A DNA stretch of 64,000 nucleotides from an uncultured Bartonella sp. (GTDB lineage Bacteria; Pseudomonadota; Alphaproteobacteria; Rhizobiales; Rhizobiaceae), in contig CAMLBF010000005.1 of NCBI GenBank assembly GCA_946478235.1, forward strand, positions 1 through 64,000. The letters run 5' to 3'. Below the pieces are notes generated by a model. It was not told where the DNA came from. It saw only the letters and a list, made by a program, of their open reading frames with translations, and did no database searches. Within the stretch, counting starts at the first letter, position 1. Each line of letters opens with the position of its first letter. Below are positions 1 through 10,074 of this stretch, one piece after another. Made by a program: the position numbers and the translations under genes.

Positions 1-56
1 AGGCTTTGAGGCTTTGAGGCTTTGAGGCTTTGAGGCTTTGAGGCTTTGAGGCTTTC
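1..56. repeat. octamer tandem repeat (aggctttg, 7 copies)
   Basis: Seven head-to-tail copies of the 8-base unit aggctttg run from the window edge. Only the last base of the seventh copy differs (c for g). The array may continue outside the window. It lies about 115 bases upstream of a small lipoprotein gene. Perfect short repeats of this kind are prone to slippage, so copy number could vary between strains. Confidence 0.95.
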
Positions 57-171
57 ATAATCACTGTAAAATAAATGTCATTATTTTTTTCTAAATTATT
101 TAAACTATTTTGCAGTAAGTGCGTTTTTACTGTGCTATATTTCATTTAATAGAAGTTTTTTGGAGGCTAAC

Positions 172-453
172 ATGAAAAAACTTTGCTCTTTACTAATAGT
201 ATCAGTATTCGCCTTTTCAACGGTCGCATGTACACAAACAGAAAAAGAAGTATCAAAATGGGGTGCCGGTGGTGCCGCTGTTGGTGCTCTTGGTGGCGCA
301 GCATTTGGACATGGTGGTAGAGCTGTAGCCGCAGGTGCTGCAATTGGTGCAGTTGCTGGCGGTCTTATCGGTTATTCACGGACAAAAAATAACGTTCGTT
401 ATTGTCATTATCGCGACAGTCATGGCCGTGTATTTGAAGCACGTTGCAGATAA
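172..453 (+). CDS. small glycine-zipper lipoprotein
   Basis: A 93-residue protein with a lipoprotein signal peptide: basic start, hydrophobic core and a lipobox ending at Cys of STVAC near residue 20. Residues about 32-68 form a glycine-rich double hairpin (GAGGAAVGALGG ... GAAIGAVAGGLIG) typical of glycine-zipper 2TM outer-membrane lipoproteins related to SlyB or Rickettsia 17-kDa antigen. A short Cys-containing tail follows. The ATG at 172 is preceded by tggagg at 161-166; an in-frame TTG at 160 has no suitable ribosome binding site and was rejected. It is monocistronic, with a strong terminator downstream. Probably acts in the envelope; its precise role is unknown. Confidence 0.85.
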   Translation: MKKLCSLLIVSVFAFSTVACTQTEKEVSKWGAGGAAVGALGGAAFGHGGRAVAAGAAIGAVAGGLIGYSRTKNNVRYCHYRDSHGRVFEARCR

Positions 454-476
454 TTATTTTTCTTCAACGAAACATA

Positions 477-510
477 AAACATGGGGCTTACACGCCCCAT
501 GTTTTTTTAT
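477..510. terminator. bidirectional Rho-independent terminator
   Basis: The stem acatggggc / gccccatgt has a short loop (ttaca-like), with A-runs on the left and a T-run on the right. It serves the lipoprotein gene on the plus strand and the convergent membrane gene ending at 522 on the minus strand. Confidence 0.85.
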
Positions 511-521
511 ATCCATTTGTT

Positions 522-1475
522 TTAGTCAACGGATTTAAATTTTCCGGCCACACAGCGTATCAACCAAAAGGCAAATGACAAACAGACCGATACCTTACAA
601 ACAACAGTGATGCACATCATGGCGATGTAAGCTATCCCAGCATTATCATCACCAAAATCGTAATACGTGTCATCCATTATCACGTCTAACGCACATGAAG
701 AAAAGACAAGTGCAAAAAATCCGAAGACACAACTTGTTATCAACGCACAGTTGGTAAACCGCGTCATCTCCAGTGAAGGCTTACACCACAATTTGAAAAA
801 TGTATAAAAGAACAGAACTATCGCAGTTATGATTGCAACAATGCAATAAATGTTAACTCCAAAATTATCCGCACTATCTATAAAGAATGAACTATCATTC
901 ACATAGTCTTTTATCGCATCAGCATGATATGTGCCTAACCGCACCGTCACAAATAACAACAGCAATATGAAAATTGCTGCTATAACAAGAATGCCGACAT
1001 TAAAAAGAAAAGCAAAAAGAAATTTCTTGTCAGTTTTTTCGAGCGAAATACCTATATTATAGCTTTTGATGTCGACAAATAGTTTTGTTAGCCACCAATC
1101 AATAGCGATGACACAAAATGGAATAAAAGTGTATACAGATACAGCACCTGTCATCGATATTTCATTATTCTGGTCAAGCCAAGCATAACCAATAATCGCA
1201 TAAGAGATAATGCCAGCCAATATACCAAATGCGGGATGAATTTTCTCGAACCATACCCATGATATTGTTGCCAAAAGACTGCAAATTACGCAACAGATCA
1301 CGACCAATAAAAGCATTTTTATTTCAAAAGGATGTTCGGAGAATATTCCCGACATACATTCATTTAAAATTGTTTTGAAATCTATCGTAAAAAATGCCAA
1401 CCAAATAAAAAATGCACTTAATGCCAGTTGGCAGATCAAATTTATTAAAAAAATAACGCTGACGCGAACAAACAT
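522..1475 (-). CDS. multi-pass membrane protein, tandem family copy 1
   Basis: A 317-residue, very hydrophobic protein with about eight predicted membrane segments. It is the most divergent of four consecutive paralogs. Shared landmarks are an N-terminal MxVRxSVIFL, a mid-protein [KR]IHPxFGILA segment, DWW(L)-x-K followed by an IGISLEKTDKK-like loop, and a C-terminal FWLxRCxAGKFKSxD tail facing the cytoplasm by the positive-inside rule. I do not recognise the family and assign no function. ATG start with a short aggt upstream. Each copy has its own roughly 270-290 base upstream region, so they are probably separate transcription units. Confidence 0.75.
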   Translation of the reverse strand: MFVRVSVIFLINLICQLALSAFFIWLAFFTIDFKTILNECMSGIFSEHPFEIKMLLLVVICCVICSLLATISWVWFEKIHPAFGILAGIISYAIIGYAWLDQNNEISMTGAVSVYTFIPFCVIAIDWWLTKLFVDIKSYNIGISLEKTDKKFLFAFLFNVGILVIAAIFILLLLFVTVRLGTYHADAIKDYVNDSSFFIDSADNFGVNIYCIVAIITAIVLFFYTFFKLWCKPSLEMTRFTNCALITSCVFGFFALVFSSCALDVIMDDTYYDFGDDNAGIAYIAMMCITVVCKVSVCLSFAFWLIRCVAGKFKSVD

Positions 1476-1759
1476 GAGTAGAACCTATTAATTGTCGAAT
1501 GAAATAGTTAATTTACATAATGGTCGACTAGAGAAGAAGCTTACCATTAGCAACGATGAAAATGAGCCAACGAGACATAATCCAACAGTAATTTCAGTAA
1601 ATGGCTGGGATAAGATGATTTATCCGTAAACTATAAGTTTTATATAGCAGTATTGCACAAAATCGCGGCGATAACGTCATTACATATTCTAAAACAACGT
1701 TTTTTCTCAAACAATGGTTATTTTTCGTTATTACTGAATTTAGTCATACCTGTTATGGC

Positions 1760-2716
1760 TTATTGACGCCCATGTTCTTCGCCCACCGATTTAAATGACC
1801 CAGCCATGCAACGCGTAAGCCAAAATGAAAGAGATAGTCCAATACCTATCTCTAACCAATTGGAAATAAAAAACAGTACAGAATACGGCAAAACACGGCT
1901 AAACTCATATTGCTCAATATAGTTGTTTAATGGCTGATAAGTTGTAGCAAAGCTAAACACAAGAACCTGGACAATGAAAGTGACGATAACAACCATACGT
2001 GTATAGGTTCGCATTTTCAAAGAGCCCTTATACCTTAGGTGATAAAAGGCATAGGCCACTGCAATAACGGCTACAATTGCTGCTATCAGACTATATAAAA
2101 TTACAAAAAACATATCCCTATTATCCAAGGAATGATGTTCCGGGTTATAAGTCGTAGCGATTATTAAAGATGCATAAAAAATAGCAAATACAATATATAG
2201 CAAAAGAATATACATACTAAACTGAAGGGAATACCTGATTTTTCTGCCCCTAGATGGAACAGCTATCGAGATATCAAAACCTTTTGTGTCATAAAGTGGT
2301 TTAAGGATCCACCATGTAAAGCAGATTGCATAAGTTTCAAAAAGACCTGCTACAAAACCTGAAAACAGGATATTCGTAATATTAAAAGTAGGCCCAACGC
2401 CAATAGATAATATAATGCCTCCGATAATGCTTCCTATAACAGCCGCACCAAGACACGCCAGAATGGCAAAAAGAGGATGAAGCCGCCCTAATAGTTTCAA
2501 TGAAATTGCACCAAGAATACCAGAGCTAAAGCAACTTAAGATCGCCGTAATAATCCAAGATCTCGTTGCTAAATTATCCGAGAAAACTTCGTTTTTTGCC
2601 GCAAGCAATATTTCCATCGCACTTAATGGATATTGCACGCATGCTTCAATAATGAGTAAAAGTAAGAGATTAAAGATCAGGCAAGTTATAAATATAACAC
2701 TTGTGCGAACAACCAT
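1760..2716 (-). CDS. multi-pass membrane protein, tandem family copy 2
   Basis: A 318-residue paralog of the flanking genes. It begins MVVRTSVIF, then carries GRLHPLFAILACLG near residue 85, CFTWWILKPLYDTKGFDISI near 135, a YHLRYKGSLKMRTYTR cytoplasmic loop near 225, and SLSFWLTRCMAGSFKSV near the C-terminus. About eight membrane segments are visible. The C-terminal tail (GEEHGRQ) differs from the DEAN ending of copies 3 and 4. An aaggta motif precedes the ATG, as in copies 3 and 4. Function unknown; the expansion suggests lineage-specific membrane proteins. Confidence 0.75.
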   Translation of the reverse strand: MVVRTSVIFITCLIFNLLLLLIIEACVQYPLSAMEILLAAKNEVFSDNLATRSWIITAILSCFSSGILGAISLKLLGRLHPLFAILACLGAAVIGSIIGGIILSIGVGPTFNITNILFSGFVAGLFETYAICFTWWILKPLYDTKGFDISIAVPSRGRKIRYSLQFSMYILLLYIVFAIFYASLIIATTYNPEHHSLDNRDMFFVILYSLIAAIVAVIAVAYAFYHLRYKGSLKMRTYTRMVVIVTFIVQVLVFSFATTYQPLNNYIEQYEFSRVLPYSVLFFISNWLEIGIGLSLSFWLTRCMAGSFKSVGEEHGRQ

Positions 2717-2988
2717 AAACGGTACCTTATCGATTACCTGACAAATAAATTTATCATTCCGAGCTAACGAAGAACCTTATTTTTGGCAAGAAGTGTATTG
2801 GCAGGATTACGATTTTTCAAAAACATATTTATTATCAATATGAATTGTTAAAACGGCGGACGCCAATGAAGCAAATACGAAACCTATGCAGCGCCGTTTC
2901 AAGTGGCGAAAACACTATTGAGCAGACATCACCGTAAGCTTTAGTTTCAACGCACTATGTAGGAATTTATAAGCGTCGGATCTCATGC

Positions 2989-4044
2989 TTATATATTTGC
3001 CTCGTCATATGTTTTGAATTTTCCTGTAAGGAAGCGTGCAAGCCAAAATGATAAAGAAGACAGGATGCCAAAAAAACATAAATTCATACCGACGAAAAAA
3101 ACACAAATCGTCAAGGGGAATATCGTGTCCAAATGTCCCGCATGTTTCTCACTCATTTCTTTACCAATCGAGTGAAAAACAAATGATAAAATTGCGGTCC
3201 ATAGTAAAAGCTGCATAACAGTCGTAAATATTATAGTTACACGCGTGTATTGTTTCATCTTTAAACCGGTCTTGAAACTCAGCCTATAAAAAGCATAAAT
3301 GGTGGAAAAAATGACCGTTATGATTATTAGCCAATCATATAGCATTATTAAAAAATTACCTATACCTACCAGATATTCAGCCGCATTATTGACATCAGGT
3401 TCGTCGAAAAATGGCATAACAAGAAGTGGACTGATTGGCAATATGAGTACAATGCTTATCAGAAAAATATAGAAGCTGAATAGAAACGCATATTTCGCTT
3501 TTTCATCAGTACTTTTAAGAGAAATTCCTATCTCACGACCTTTGGTATCGCAGAAATTCTTGGCAATCCACCACGTAAAACAAATAAACCCTGTTTCATA
3601 CATAAAGATTATAACAGCAAAGGTAGAAGCTATACCACTTGCCGCATTATGTAGTTCAGCGTCATAAAAAAAGTCAAAACTGACATCATAAACGCCAATG
3701 GTAATAAAAGGCACACAAAGGCACGCTAAAATACCAAAGCATGGATGGAGGCGCCCAGAAATTTTCCAAGAAACAGCCCCTAAAATACTGAAAACAACAC
3801 CACATATAATTTTAATAGAACATATTAAAATCAATAAGATAACCAATGACCTATCCATATCGAGACTCAAAACACTCGTATAGATTTTTTCTGGTAATGA
3901 TATGATTGACCCATAACCCGATAATGAAATTCGCCGGTCATGATGGCAAAGATCAATGATGAACTGCGGTACAAATATGATGAATAGCGATACAAGATTA
4001 CATATAAGGTAGGTAAGAAATATGACACTTGCACGAAAAACCAT
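2989..4044 (-). CDS. multi-pass membrane protein, tandem family copy 3
   Basis: 351 residues, the longest copy, with extra loop sequence around residues 35-60 and 215-230. It shares GRLHPCFGILACLCVP, CFTWWIAKNFCDTKGREIGI and YRLSFKTGLKMKQYTR with copy 4, and ends SFWLARFLTGKFKTYDEAN. Of the two in-frame starts, ATG at 4044 is chosen over TTG at 4047 because it gives MVFRAS, aligned with the paralog starts, and aaggtatc stands upstream. The last roughly 35 bases of the gene (the CDEAN-encoding end) are nearly identical at nucleotide level to copy 4, pointing to recent duplication or gene conversion. Confidence 0.75.
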   Translation of the reverse strand: MVFRASVIFLTYLICNLVSLFIIFVPQFIIDLCHHDRRISLSGYGSIISLPEKIYTSVLSLDMDRSLVILLILICSIKIICGVVFSILGAVSWKISGRLHPCFGILACLCVPFITIGVYDVSFDFFYDAELHNAASGIASTFAVIIFMYETGFICFTWWIAKNFCDTKGREIGISLKSTDEKAKYAFLFSFYIFLISIVLILPISPLLVMPFFDEPDVNNAAEYLVGIGNFLIMLYDWLIIITVIFSTIYAFYRLSFKTGLKMKQYTRVTIIFTTVMQLLLWTAILSFVFHSIGKEMSEKHAGHLDTIFPLTICVFFVGMNLCFFGILSSLSFWLARFLTGKFKTYDEANI

Positions 4045-4319
4045 CAACGATACCTTAAGGCTTGGATAAAACTTATTTTATTTGATATTGGTTAGAAAAT
4101 ATCACTCGTCTTAACAAGTTTGATATTAAAGTACCACCAATAAGACAGCCATATATTACAAAGACCTGAAATATATGGTCACCTGAAAGGCGATCACTGC
4201 AAATTTTTAGTACTATATTGCCATTTATAATGTTAACACCCTTAACTTAACTGGTAGTCAGTCGGGCATTTTTCTTAATGCACTATGCTTATATTTAAAG
4301 AATATAATTTGCTTCATAC

Positions 4320-5285
4320 TTATACATTTGCCTCGTCATATGTTTTGAATTTTCCTGCAAAACAGCGTGCAAGCCAAAATGCGAAAGATGGTATTACCGA
4401 TAAGTGGCATAAATTCCAAACAAAGAGAAACATGAAGCCTAATATTGGAACCAAATTCCTAATATCTCTCATAAAATCATCTGCCATTAAATTGGCAGCA
4501 AAATAGTTTATAAAGGCGAATATCATCATTATGACATTGAAGATAAACACAATGGCTATGACCGAACGGGTATAATTCTTCATCTTCAAGACGTAAGTAT
4601 ATTGCAACCGGTAAAAAGCGTAAATTATTGAAAAGACGACTGTTATAAGTGTCAAAAAATCATACAGCGTAATGAGAAAATCAAAGTCTGGAAACGAACT
4701 TGGCAAAATCAAAAGTTGGCGGATAGGCAATAAGAGTATGCTTTCTATACACAAAATACCGGCACAAATAAAAAAAGAATATTTGAATCTTTTATCAGTA
4801 TTTGTGAGAGAAATTCCAATTTCTCGACCTTTGGTGTCACAAAACTGTTTAGCAAGCCACCATGTGCAGCAAATTACATTTGTTTCTAATGCACTAACGA
4901 GAACCGTAATAAAATCTAGTTCATTTATTGGTATAAAACTCTTTTCTTTCGTTGCCCAAAATTCTGCTCCACTGTAAAAAAAAATGATATAAAAAATAGC
5001 GGGTCCCAATATACAGGCCAAAATGCCAAAACAAGGGTGAATTCGCCCCATTAATCTCCAAGAAAACGCTCCTAAAATACCGAAAATAGCGCTGGAAATC
5101 GTAATTGTAAGCGTTATCAATCTCATATTTCGGTCGTAGAAAAACAGATAGGCTTCTTGCCGGACTATGTCTATCAGGCTTAATTCTGAAAAGTTTTCCG
5201 AATGAAAGACGGCAAAAAGTAGAAATGCCGGTAGAAAATTTAATATAAAAGACACTAAAAATATAAAACTTGCGCGAACAACCAT
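4320..5285 (-). CDS. multi-pass membrane protein, tandem family copy 4
   Basis: 321 residues and about eight membrane segments. Landmarks: MVVRASFIFLVSF at the start, GRIHPCFGILACILGP near residue 85, CCTWWLAKQFCDTKGREIGI near 140, YRLQYTYVLKMKNYTRS near 225, and FWLARCFAGKFKTYDEAN at the end. It is closest to copy 3. It lies first in the transcriptional order of the four copies, upstream of nothing but an AT-rich spacer and the pheT terminator. The function cannot be assigned from sequence. The CDTKGREIGISL loop shared by copies 3 and 4 is the best family signature. Confidence 0.75.
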   Translation of the reverse strand: MVVRASFIFLVSFILNFLPAFLLFAVFHSENFSELSLIDIVRQEAYLFFYDRNMRLITLTITISSAIFGILGAFSWRLMGRIHPCFGILACILGPAIFYIIFFYSGAEFWATKEKSFIPINELDFITVLVSALETNVICCTWWLAKQFCDTKGREIGISLTNTDKRFKYSFFICAGILCIESILLLPIRQLLILPSSFPDFDFLITLYDFLTLITVVFSIIYAFYRLQYTYVLKMKNYTRSVIAIVFIFNVIMMIFAFINYFAANLMADDFMRDIRNLVPILGFMFLFVWNLCHLSVIPSFAFWLARCFAGKFKTYDEANV

Positions 5286-5632
5286 ATGTGGTGCCTTGTA
5301 ACCTAACCAATAAAATAATCATTATTTATTGACTCAGGGATAAAGAACATACCGAGGATTATCAAGGCGGATATTGGCAGGCCACAATCCGTGAAATCGT
5401 GCATCGGATATTGGCCTTATATTCAAGTAATCATAAATTATTGTTGTATAAAATAACAATGATACAATTATATTCTATTTATTTTATAATATTTATTGCG
5501 AAATATATTATAAGTAATATTTTAATTTATGAATTTTAAAACAAACAATAATATAAAAAAGGGGCATTCATAAATGCCCCTTTTATTCATTGGTTTAAAT
5601 TTACCATCATTTGTAAAGCGTGAATGGCGTAA
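5286..5632. other. AT-rich spacer upstream of the membrane family
   Basis: No gene is visible. The stretch 5420-5550 is extremely AT-rich. It should hold the promoter of membrane copy 4 and ends with the pheT terminator described separately. Confidence 0.6.
5551..5586 (-). terminator. terminator of the pheST operon
   Basis: The inverted repeat aaaaggggcat / atgcccctttt has a five-base loop, and the minus-strand reading ends in a T-run. It lies about 50 bases past the pheT stop codon. Confidence 0.85.
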
Positions 5633-8047
5633 TTAACCGCGCAATGTACCGCCAGTAGATTTCGTCACATTCTCAATGATCTTATTGGCCAGATTTTCCA
5701 AATCTTCGTCGGTCAAAGTCCGTTCAATTGGTTGAATTGAAACCTCGATCGCCATTGATTTTTTATCTTCACCAAGGCTTGCACCTTCAAAGAGGTCAAA
5801 CACTTGCACAGATTGTATAAGTTTTTTATCTGCGCCGCTTGCCGCTCTTATAACGGTGGCCGCAGTGACTGTTTTATCCATAACGAAAGCGAAATCTCTT
5901 TTCACCATCTGGAAAGGTGAAAGTGTCAATGCTGAGCGTGTTTTGGTTGCTTTTTTACGTGGCTCTGGCACCTTATCCAAGAAAATTTCAAAACCACACA
6001 ATGGGCCACTGGCGTCCAATTCTTCCAATGTATCAGGATGGAATTCACCAAAAGTACCCAAAATAACCTTCGGCCCTAATTTTATAACGCCAGAACGACC
6101 TGGATGATACCAATCTGGTGCGCCGCTTTCAATCTGCACTTTGGAAACGTCAAGTCCACATGCTTCCAAGACACAAAGCGCATCAGCTTTAGCGTCAAAC
6201 ACATCAACCGTTTTTGCAGCACCGGACCAGAAACGCCCTGCCCCTTCAAGCTTATATGTGCCACGGCGTATACCACCAGCTACACGACGTTGCATGTCTG
6301 GCGTATTGCCTTCAAATGTACCAGATATTTCAAAAAGCCCTAGATCAGGATAGCCACGATCAGCATTGCGTTGTGCAGCTGTAATGAGTCCAGGTAAAAG
6401 CGATGGCCGCATATCGGACATATCGGCTGCAATTGGATTGGCAAGTTTCAGTTCACTCTTTCCACCACCAAAAGCTTTGGCTTGTTTTTCTGAAATGAAA
6501 GACCATGTGATCGCCTCCAACAAACCACGACAGGCCAAAGCACGGCGTGCATTGCGCTGGCGTATTTGGATTGTTGTTAGGATTTCCTTGCAGACATTTG
6601 CTGGTCTTTCCAAAGGTTGCGGAACAATATTGTTCAAACCGTGAATGCGCATCACCTCTTCAACAATATCGGCTTTGCCATCAACGTCTGGGCGCCACGT
6701 AGGCACCTTAACATCAACAATGTCACCTTGACCTTCAACACCAAAACCGAGATGTTGCAAAATCTTTGTTGCATCCTGATGACTTAATTCCAAACCAGTC
6801 AGGCGTTTGATTTCAGAAAATGGAAATTTAATAACTTTGGTGTCTACGGCTATTTTGCCAATTGTTTGCGCTTTTGTTGGAACACCGCCACATAATTTTA
6901 TGGCCATTTCTGTTGCAAAAGCCAACCCTGCTTCCATAAATTCTGGATCAACACCCCGTTCAAACCGGTAGCGGGCATCGGAAACAATACCTAATGACCG
7001 ACCAGTCGTTGCCACATTACGAGGATCCCATAAAGCGGATTCTATAATGACATTTTTGGTGTTTTCATCACAGCCCGTGGCTTCACCGCCCATAATGCCG
7101 CCAATGGATTGCACACCAGCGTCATCACAGATGACACAATTGTCTGATCCAAGCTTGTAATCCTTGCCATTAAGCGCCAATATCGTTTCGCCATTATGCG
7201 CGCGGCGAACAGTTAAATTGCCTTTGACCTTATCCGCATCATAAACATGCAGCGGACGGCCCAAATCAAATGTGATATAATTGGTCATATCAACCAAGGC
7301 GTTTATTGGGCGCAAGCCAATGGCATTAAGGCGCAATTGCATCCATCTTGGTGATTGCCCATTTTGAACATTCTTCACTTCACGCCAAGAAAACCCCAAA
7401 CATAATGGCGCGGTATCACCAAATTCAAGTGCGACATTAACGGATGGTTCACCCTCGCCTGAAATGTCAGGCGTTGTTAATGGTTTTAATTGACCGATAC
7501 CACTTGCTGCCAAGTCACGTGCAATACCACGAACACCTGTACAATCAGGACGGTTAGGTGTTAACCCCACATCAATGACTGGATCGTTTAAACCGCAATA
7601 TTGCGCAAAAGCTGTTCCAACAGCTGCATCTTCCGGTAATTCAATAATACCGTTATGCTCGTTTGATAATTCGAGTTCGCGCTCGGAACACATCATACCA
7701 AAACTTTCAACACCACGGATTTTTCCTACAGCCAAGGTTATATCAAGACCGGGAACATAAGCACCCGGAGGTGCAAATACACCGATTAAACCAGCGCGCG
7801 CATTGGGCGCACCGCAAACAACTTGAACCGGCTTGTCCGCACCAGTATCCACACTCAAAAGCTGCAAATGATCGGAATCTGGATGTTTTTCCGCCGTTAG
7901 GATCTTTGCAATAACAAATGCGTCAAAACTTTTGCGGTCATCAACGCTATCAACTTCCAAACCGATATCTGTTAAACGGTCACAAATCTCGCCAAGTGAT
8001 GCGTCCGTCTCCAGATGATCCTTCAACCAGGACAAAGTAAACTTCAT
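5633..8047 (-). CDS. pheT: phenylalanyl-tRNA synthetase beta subunit
   Basis: 804 residues, normal full length. PheT pairs with PheS as an alpha2-beta2 enzyme that charges tRNA-Phe in the cytoplasm. Visible parts are the N-terminal EMAP/OB-type tRNA-binding domain (about 40-150, with [10 protein letters not shown] and VVCGAPNAR), the B3/B4 editing region (about 210-400), the B5 domain (about 405-480) and the C-terminal ferredoxin-fold anticodon-binding domain (about 710-803, [13 protein letters not shown] ... [15 protein letters not shown]). It lies 39 bases downstream of pheS, in the same operon, and has a strong terminator behind it. Confidence 0.98.
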   Translation of the reverse strand: MKFTLSWLKDHLETDASLGEICDRLTDIGLEVDSVDDRKSFDAFVIAKILTAEKHPDSDHLQLLSVDTGADKPVQVVCGAPNARAGLIGVFAPPGAYVPGLDITLAVGKIRGVESFGMMCSERELELSNEHNGIIELPEDAAVGTAFAQYCGLNDPVIDVGLTPNRPDCTGVRGIARDLAASGIGQLKPLTTPDISGEGEPSVNVALEFGDTAPLCLGFSWREVKNVQNGQSPRWMQLRLNAIGLRPINALVDMTNYITFDLGRPLHVYDADKVKGNLTVRRAHNGETILALNGKDYKLGSDNCVICDDAGVQSIGGIMGGEATGCDENTKNVIIESALWDPRNVATTGRSLGIVSDARYRFERGVDPEFMEAGLAFATEMAIKLCGGVPTKAQTIGKIAVDTKVIKFPFSEIKRLTGLELSHQDATKILQHLGFGVEGQGDIVDVKVPTWRPDVDGKADIVEEVMRIHGLNNIVPQPLERPANVCKEILTTIQIRQRNARRALACRGLLEAITWSFISEKQAKAFGGGKSELKLANPIAADMSDMRPSLLPGLITAAQRNADRGYPDLGLFEISGTFEGNTPDMQRRVAGGIRRGTYKLEGAGRFWSGAAKTVDVFDAKADALCVLEACGLDVSKVQIESGAPDWYHPGRSGVIKLGPKVILGTFGEFHPDTLEELDASGPLCGFEIFLDKVPEPRKKATKTRSALTLSPFQMVKRDFAFVMDKTVTAATVIRAASGADKKLIQSVQVFDLFEGASLGEDKKSMAIEVSIQPIERTLTDEDLENLANKIIENVTKSTGGTLRG

Positions 8048-8086
8048 TGTTCAAAACCTCTTTTAAAAACGCAAGACAAGCGTGAT

Positions 8087-9172
8087 TTATGAATTGCTTA
8101 AACCGCCAAAAAGCGTTGGAACATCGAGCGGGCGGAACCCATAATGGTCAATCCAGCGAATATCTGCATCAAAGAATGCTCTTAAGTCCGGCATACCATA
8201 TTTTAACATAGCGATACGGTCGATGCCCATTCCCCATGCAAAACCTTGATATTCATCAGGATCCAAACCAACATTTTTCAAAACATTGGGGTGCACCATG
8301 CCACAACCCAAAATTTCCAACCAATCGTTTCCTTCACCGAATTTTACTTCTGTACCGGAACGGTCGCACTGGATATCAACTTCCATTGATGGCTCAGTAA
8401 ATGGGAAGAATGAAGGTCTAAAGCGCATTTTTAATGATGGCACTTCAAAGAAAGCCTTACAGAATTCTTCATGAATCCACATAATATTGCCGATGGTGGA
8501 TTTTTTATCGATAACAAGCCCTTCCACCTGATGAAACATTGGTGAATGGGTGGCGTCGGAATCCATACGGTATGTTTTGCCTGGAATAACAATACGAATA
8601 GGTGGTGTTTGTTTTTCCATTGTCCGCACTTGCACAGGCGAAGTGTGCGTGCGCAAAAGCCGTCTTTCACCATTTTCATCAGGATTGAAGAAAAACGTAT
8701 CATGCATTTCCCGCGCAGGATGCCCTATTGGGAAGTTTAATGCGGTAAAATTGTAATAATCCGTTTCGATATCCGGCCCTTCAGCAATTGAGAAACCCAT
8801 ATCAGCATAAATTGCTGTTATTTCATCAATGACTTGTGAAATTGGATGGATTCTGCCGCGATCTGCCGGAGACGTGCGGACAGGCAGTGTGACATCTACG
8901 GTTTCACTTGCAAGACGGGCTGCGGTGGCTGCCCGTTTCAAGATGTTCCGTTTCTCTGCCAAAAGCTCCATAACACGGTTTTTCAAACCATTGATAACCG
9001 GCCCTGCTATTTGCCGTTCTTCGGCACTCATTGCGCCCAAACCTTTGAGCTTTTCAGATATGGTGCCCTTTTTACCGAGCGCGCTAACACGCACCGCTTC
9101 CAAGGCCTGCTCATCTTGTGCAGCTTCAATTGCCGCGCAAACTTGCTGTTCCAGACTTTCAATCTCGTTCAT
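8087..9172 (-). CDS. pheS: phenylalanyl-tRNA synthetase alpha subunit
   Basis: 361 residues. This is the catalytic subunit, a class II aminoacyl-tRNA synthetase. An N-terminal coiled-coil arm (about 1-90) is followed by the class II core: motif 1 around [10 protein letters not shown], motif 2 around [12 protein letters not shown], and motif 3 [18 protein letters not shown] near the end. The ATG at 9172 lies 14 bases inside the 3' end of the upstream kinase-like gene, which implies translational coupling. Confidence 0.98.
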   Translation of the reverse strand: MNEIESLEQQVCAAIEAAQDEQALEAVRVSALGKKGTISEKLKGLGAMSAEERQIAGPVINGLKNRVMELLAEKRNILKRAATAARLASETVDVTLPVRTSPADRGRIHPISQVIDEITAIYADMGFSIAEGPDIETDYYNFTALNFPIGHPAREMHDTFFFNPDENGERRLLRTHTSPVQVRTMEKQTPPIRIVIPGKTYRMDSDATHSPMFHQVEGLVIDKKSTIGNIMWIHEEFCKAFFEVPSLKMRFRPSFFPFTEPSMEVDIQCDRSGTEVKFGEGNDWLEILGCGMVHPNVLKNVGLDPDEYQGFAWGMGIDRIAMLKYGMPDLRAFFDADIRWIDHYGFRPLDVPTLFGGLSNS

Positions 9173-9989
9173 GTTTCTGCCTGTTCTTTAAATTGGATGA
9201 GAGAAACTCCATGGCGCTTAACATACGCTTGCCATCGCCACCAAGGTAAATTGGTTTTGCCAACTTTAATGGAGTTATAAAAATAGAAAAAAAGCGAACT
9301 ATCTTTCGAAGTTCTCGAAGTGTTTCTGCCGAAACACATGCTTTCCATGCTGCAAAAGCTGCATTTTGCGTCATGTCTTTATCAATTGCTTGCGACGAAA
9401 TTTGGAAAAAAAGCAACCATGCATCACGTGCTTGCGCATCAGACAAAGGCATAACGGCTTCCGGCTCTTCCTCAAAATCAAAAAAGCCAAGACCATCTTT
9501 GCTCATAAACATATCGCGTGGATGTGGCCGACCATGAACAAGCCCGCTTTTATGAACTTTTCCCAAAGCATGCGCACATTCAATCAGTAGCGCATCATGC
9601 TTCTTCGTGTCACTCTTGCGCAATTCATTCAACCGTTTTTGTACTGTCTGCCCTACATCTGAAATCATGATAGCAGGACCATCAATGGCTAAAATCTGCG
9701 GCACTGGAATATGTGCCGCCTGAAAGGCCTTAATTTTCCGCTCTTCCTGCAGGTTCATTTCAATAGCATTACGCACCGGTGAAGCCCGCATAAAAGCAGC
9801 CGGCAATAAAAACGATAAACTCGCGTGAAGCCTTTTACCAAATGGTCTGCGCTCAATACCCTGACGCTTGACCCATGCTTTTTCGCCTTGCCGCATTACG
9901 CAAGCGATGCGTTTAGTCGCACAACTTGCGATAAGCTGCTTATCGTCATTGCTGCATTGCACCTGATTTATCGCACAAGACTGGTCCAT
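9159..9989 (-). CDS. kinase-fold phosphotransferase-like protein (LPS/Kdo-kinase type)
   Basis: 276 residues with the look of a small bacterial kinase-fold protein. An N-lobe (about 50-115) is followed by the catalytic-loop-like stretch [16 protein letters not shown] (about 155-170) and a FFDFEEEP metal-loop-like stretch. The usual HGD catalytic triplet reads HGR here, with an Asp four residues later (PRD), so activity may be altered or the base repositioned. Rhizobial genomes often carry a gene of this type between rplT and pheS. It overlaps pheS by 14 bases and starts just after the rplT terminator, so a read-through or internal promoter must supply its transcripts. The substrate is unknown. 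Confidence 0.65.
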   Translation of the reverse strand: MDQSCAINQVQCSNDDKQLIASCATKRIACVMRQGEKAWVKRQGIERRPFGKRLHASLSFLLPAAFMRASPVRNAIEMNLQEERKIKAFQAAHIPVPQILAIDGPAIMISDVGQTVQKRLNELRKSDTKKHDALLIECAHALGKVHKSGLVHGRPHPRDMFMSKDGLGFFDFEEEPEAVMPLSDAQARDAWLLFFQISSQAIDKDMTQNAAFAAWKACVSAETLRELRKIVRFFSIFITPLKLAKPIYLGGDGKRMLSAMEFLSSNLKNRQKHERD

Positions 9990-9999
9990 AATGCCTCAA

Positions 10000-10037
10000 A
10001 AAATAAAACCCGCAACCGGCTAAAGCCAGCGCGGGTT
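10000..10037 (-). terminator. terminator between rplT and the kinase-pheS-pheT operon
   Basis: The minus-strand stem aacccgc / gcgggtt encloses a second pairing (ggct / agcc) and is followed by ttttatttttt. It lies between the rplT stop and the ATG at 9989, only about a dozen bases before that start. It may simply end the rpmI-rplT message or act as an attenuator for pheST. Confidence 0.8.
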
Positions 10038-10074
10038 CCGAAATTGTGTTTTGTTTGAAAGGAACGCGACCGGC

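Noticed and set aside
4921-5322. 133-codon minus-strand frame overlapping membrane copy 4
   Set aside because: Wrong frame of the paralog; the other frame aligns with its three relatives over the full length.
8829-9280. long plus-strand reading frames opposite pheS (120 and 144 codons)
   Set aside because: They are shadows of pheS and the kinase-like gene, with no ribosome binding sites and no recognisable protein features.
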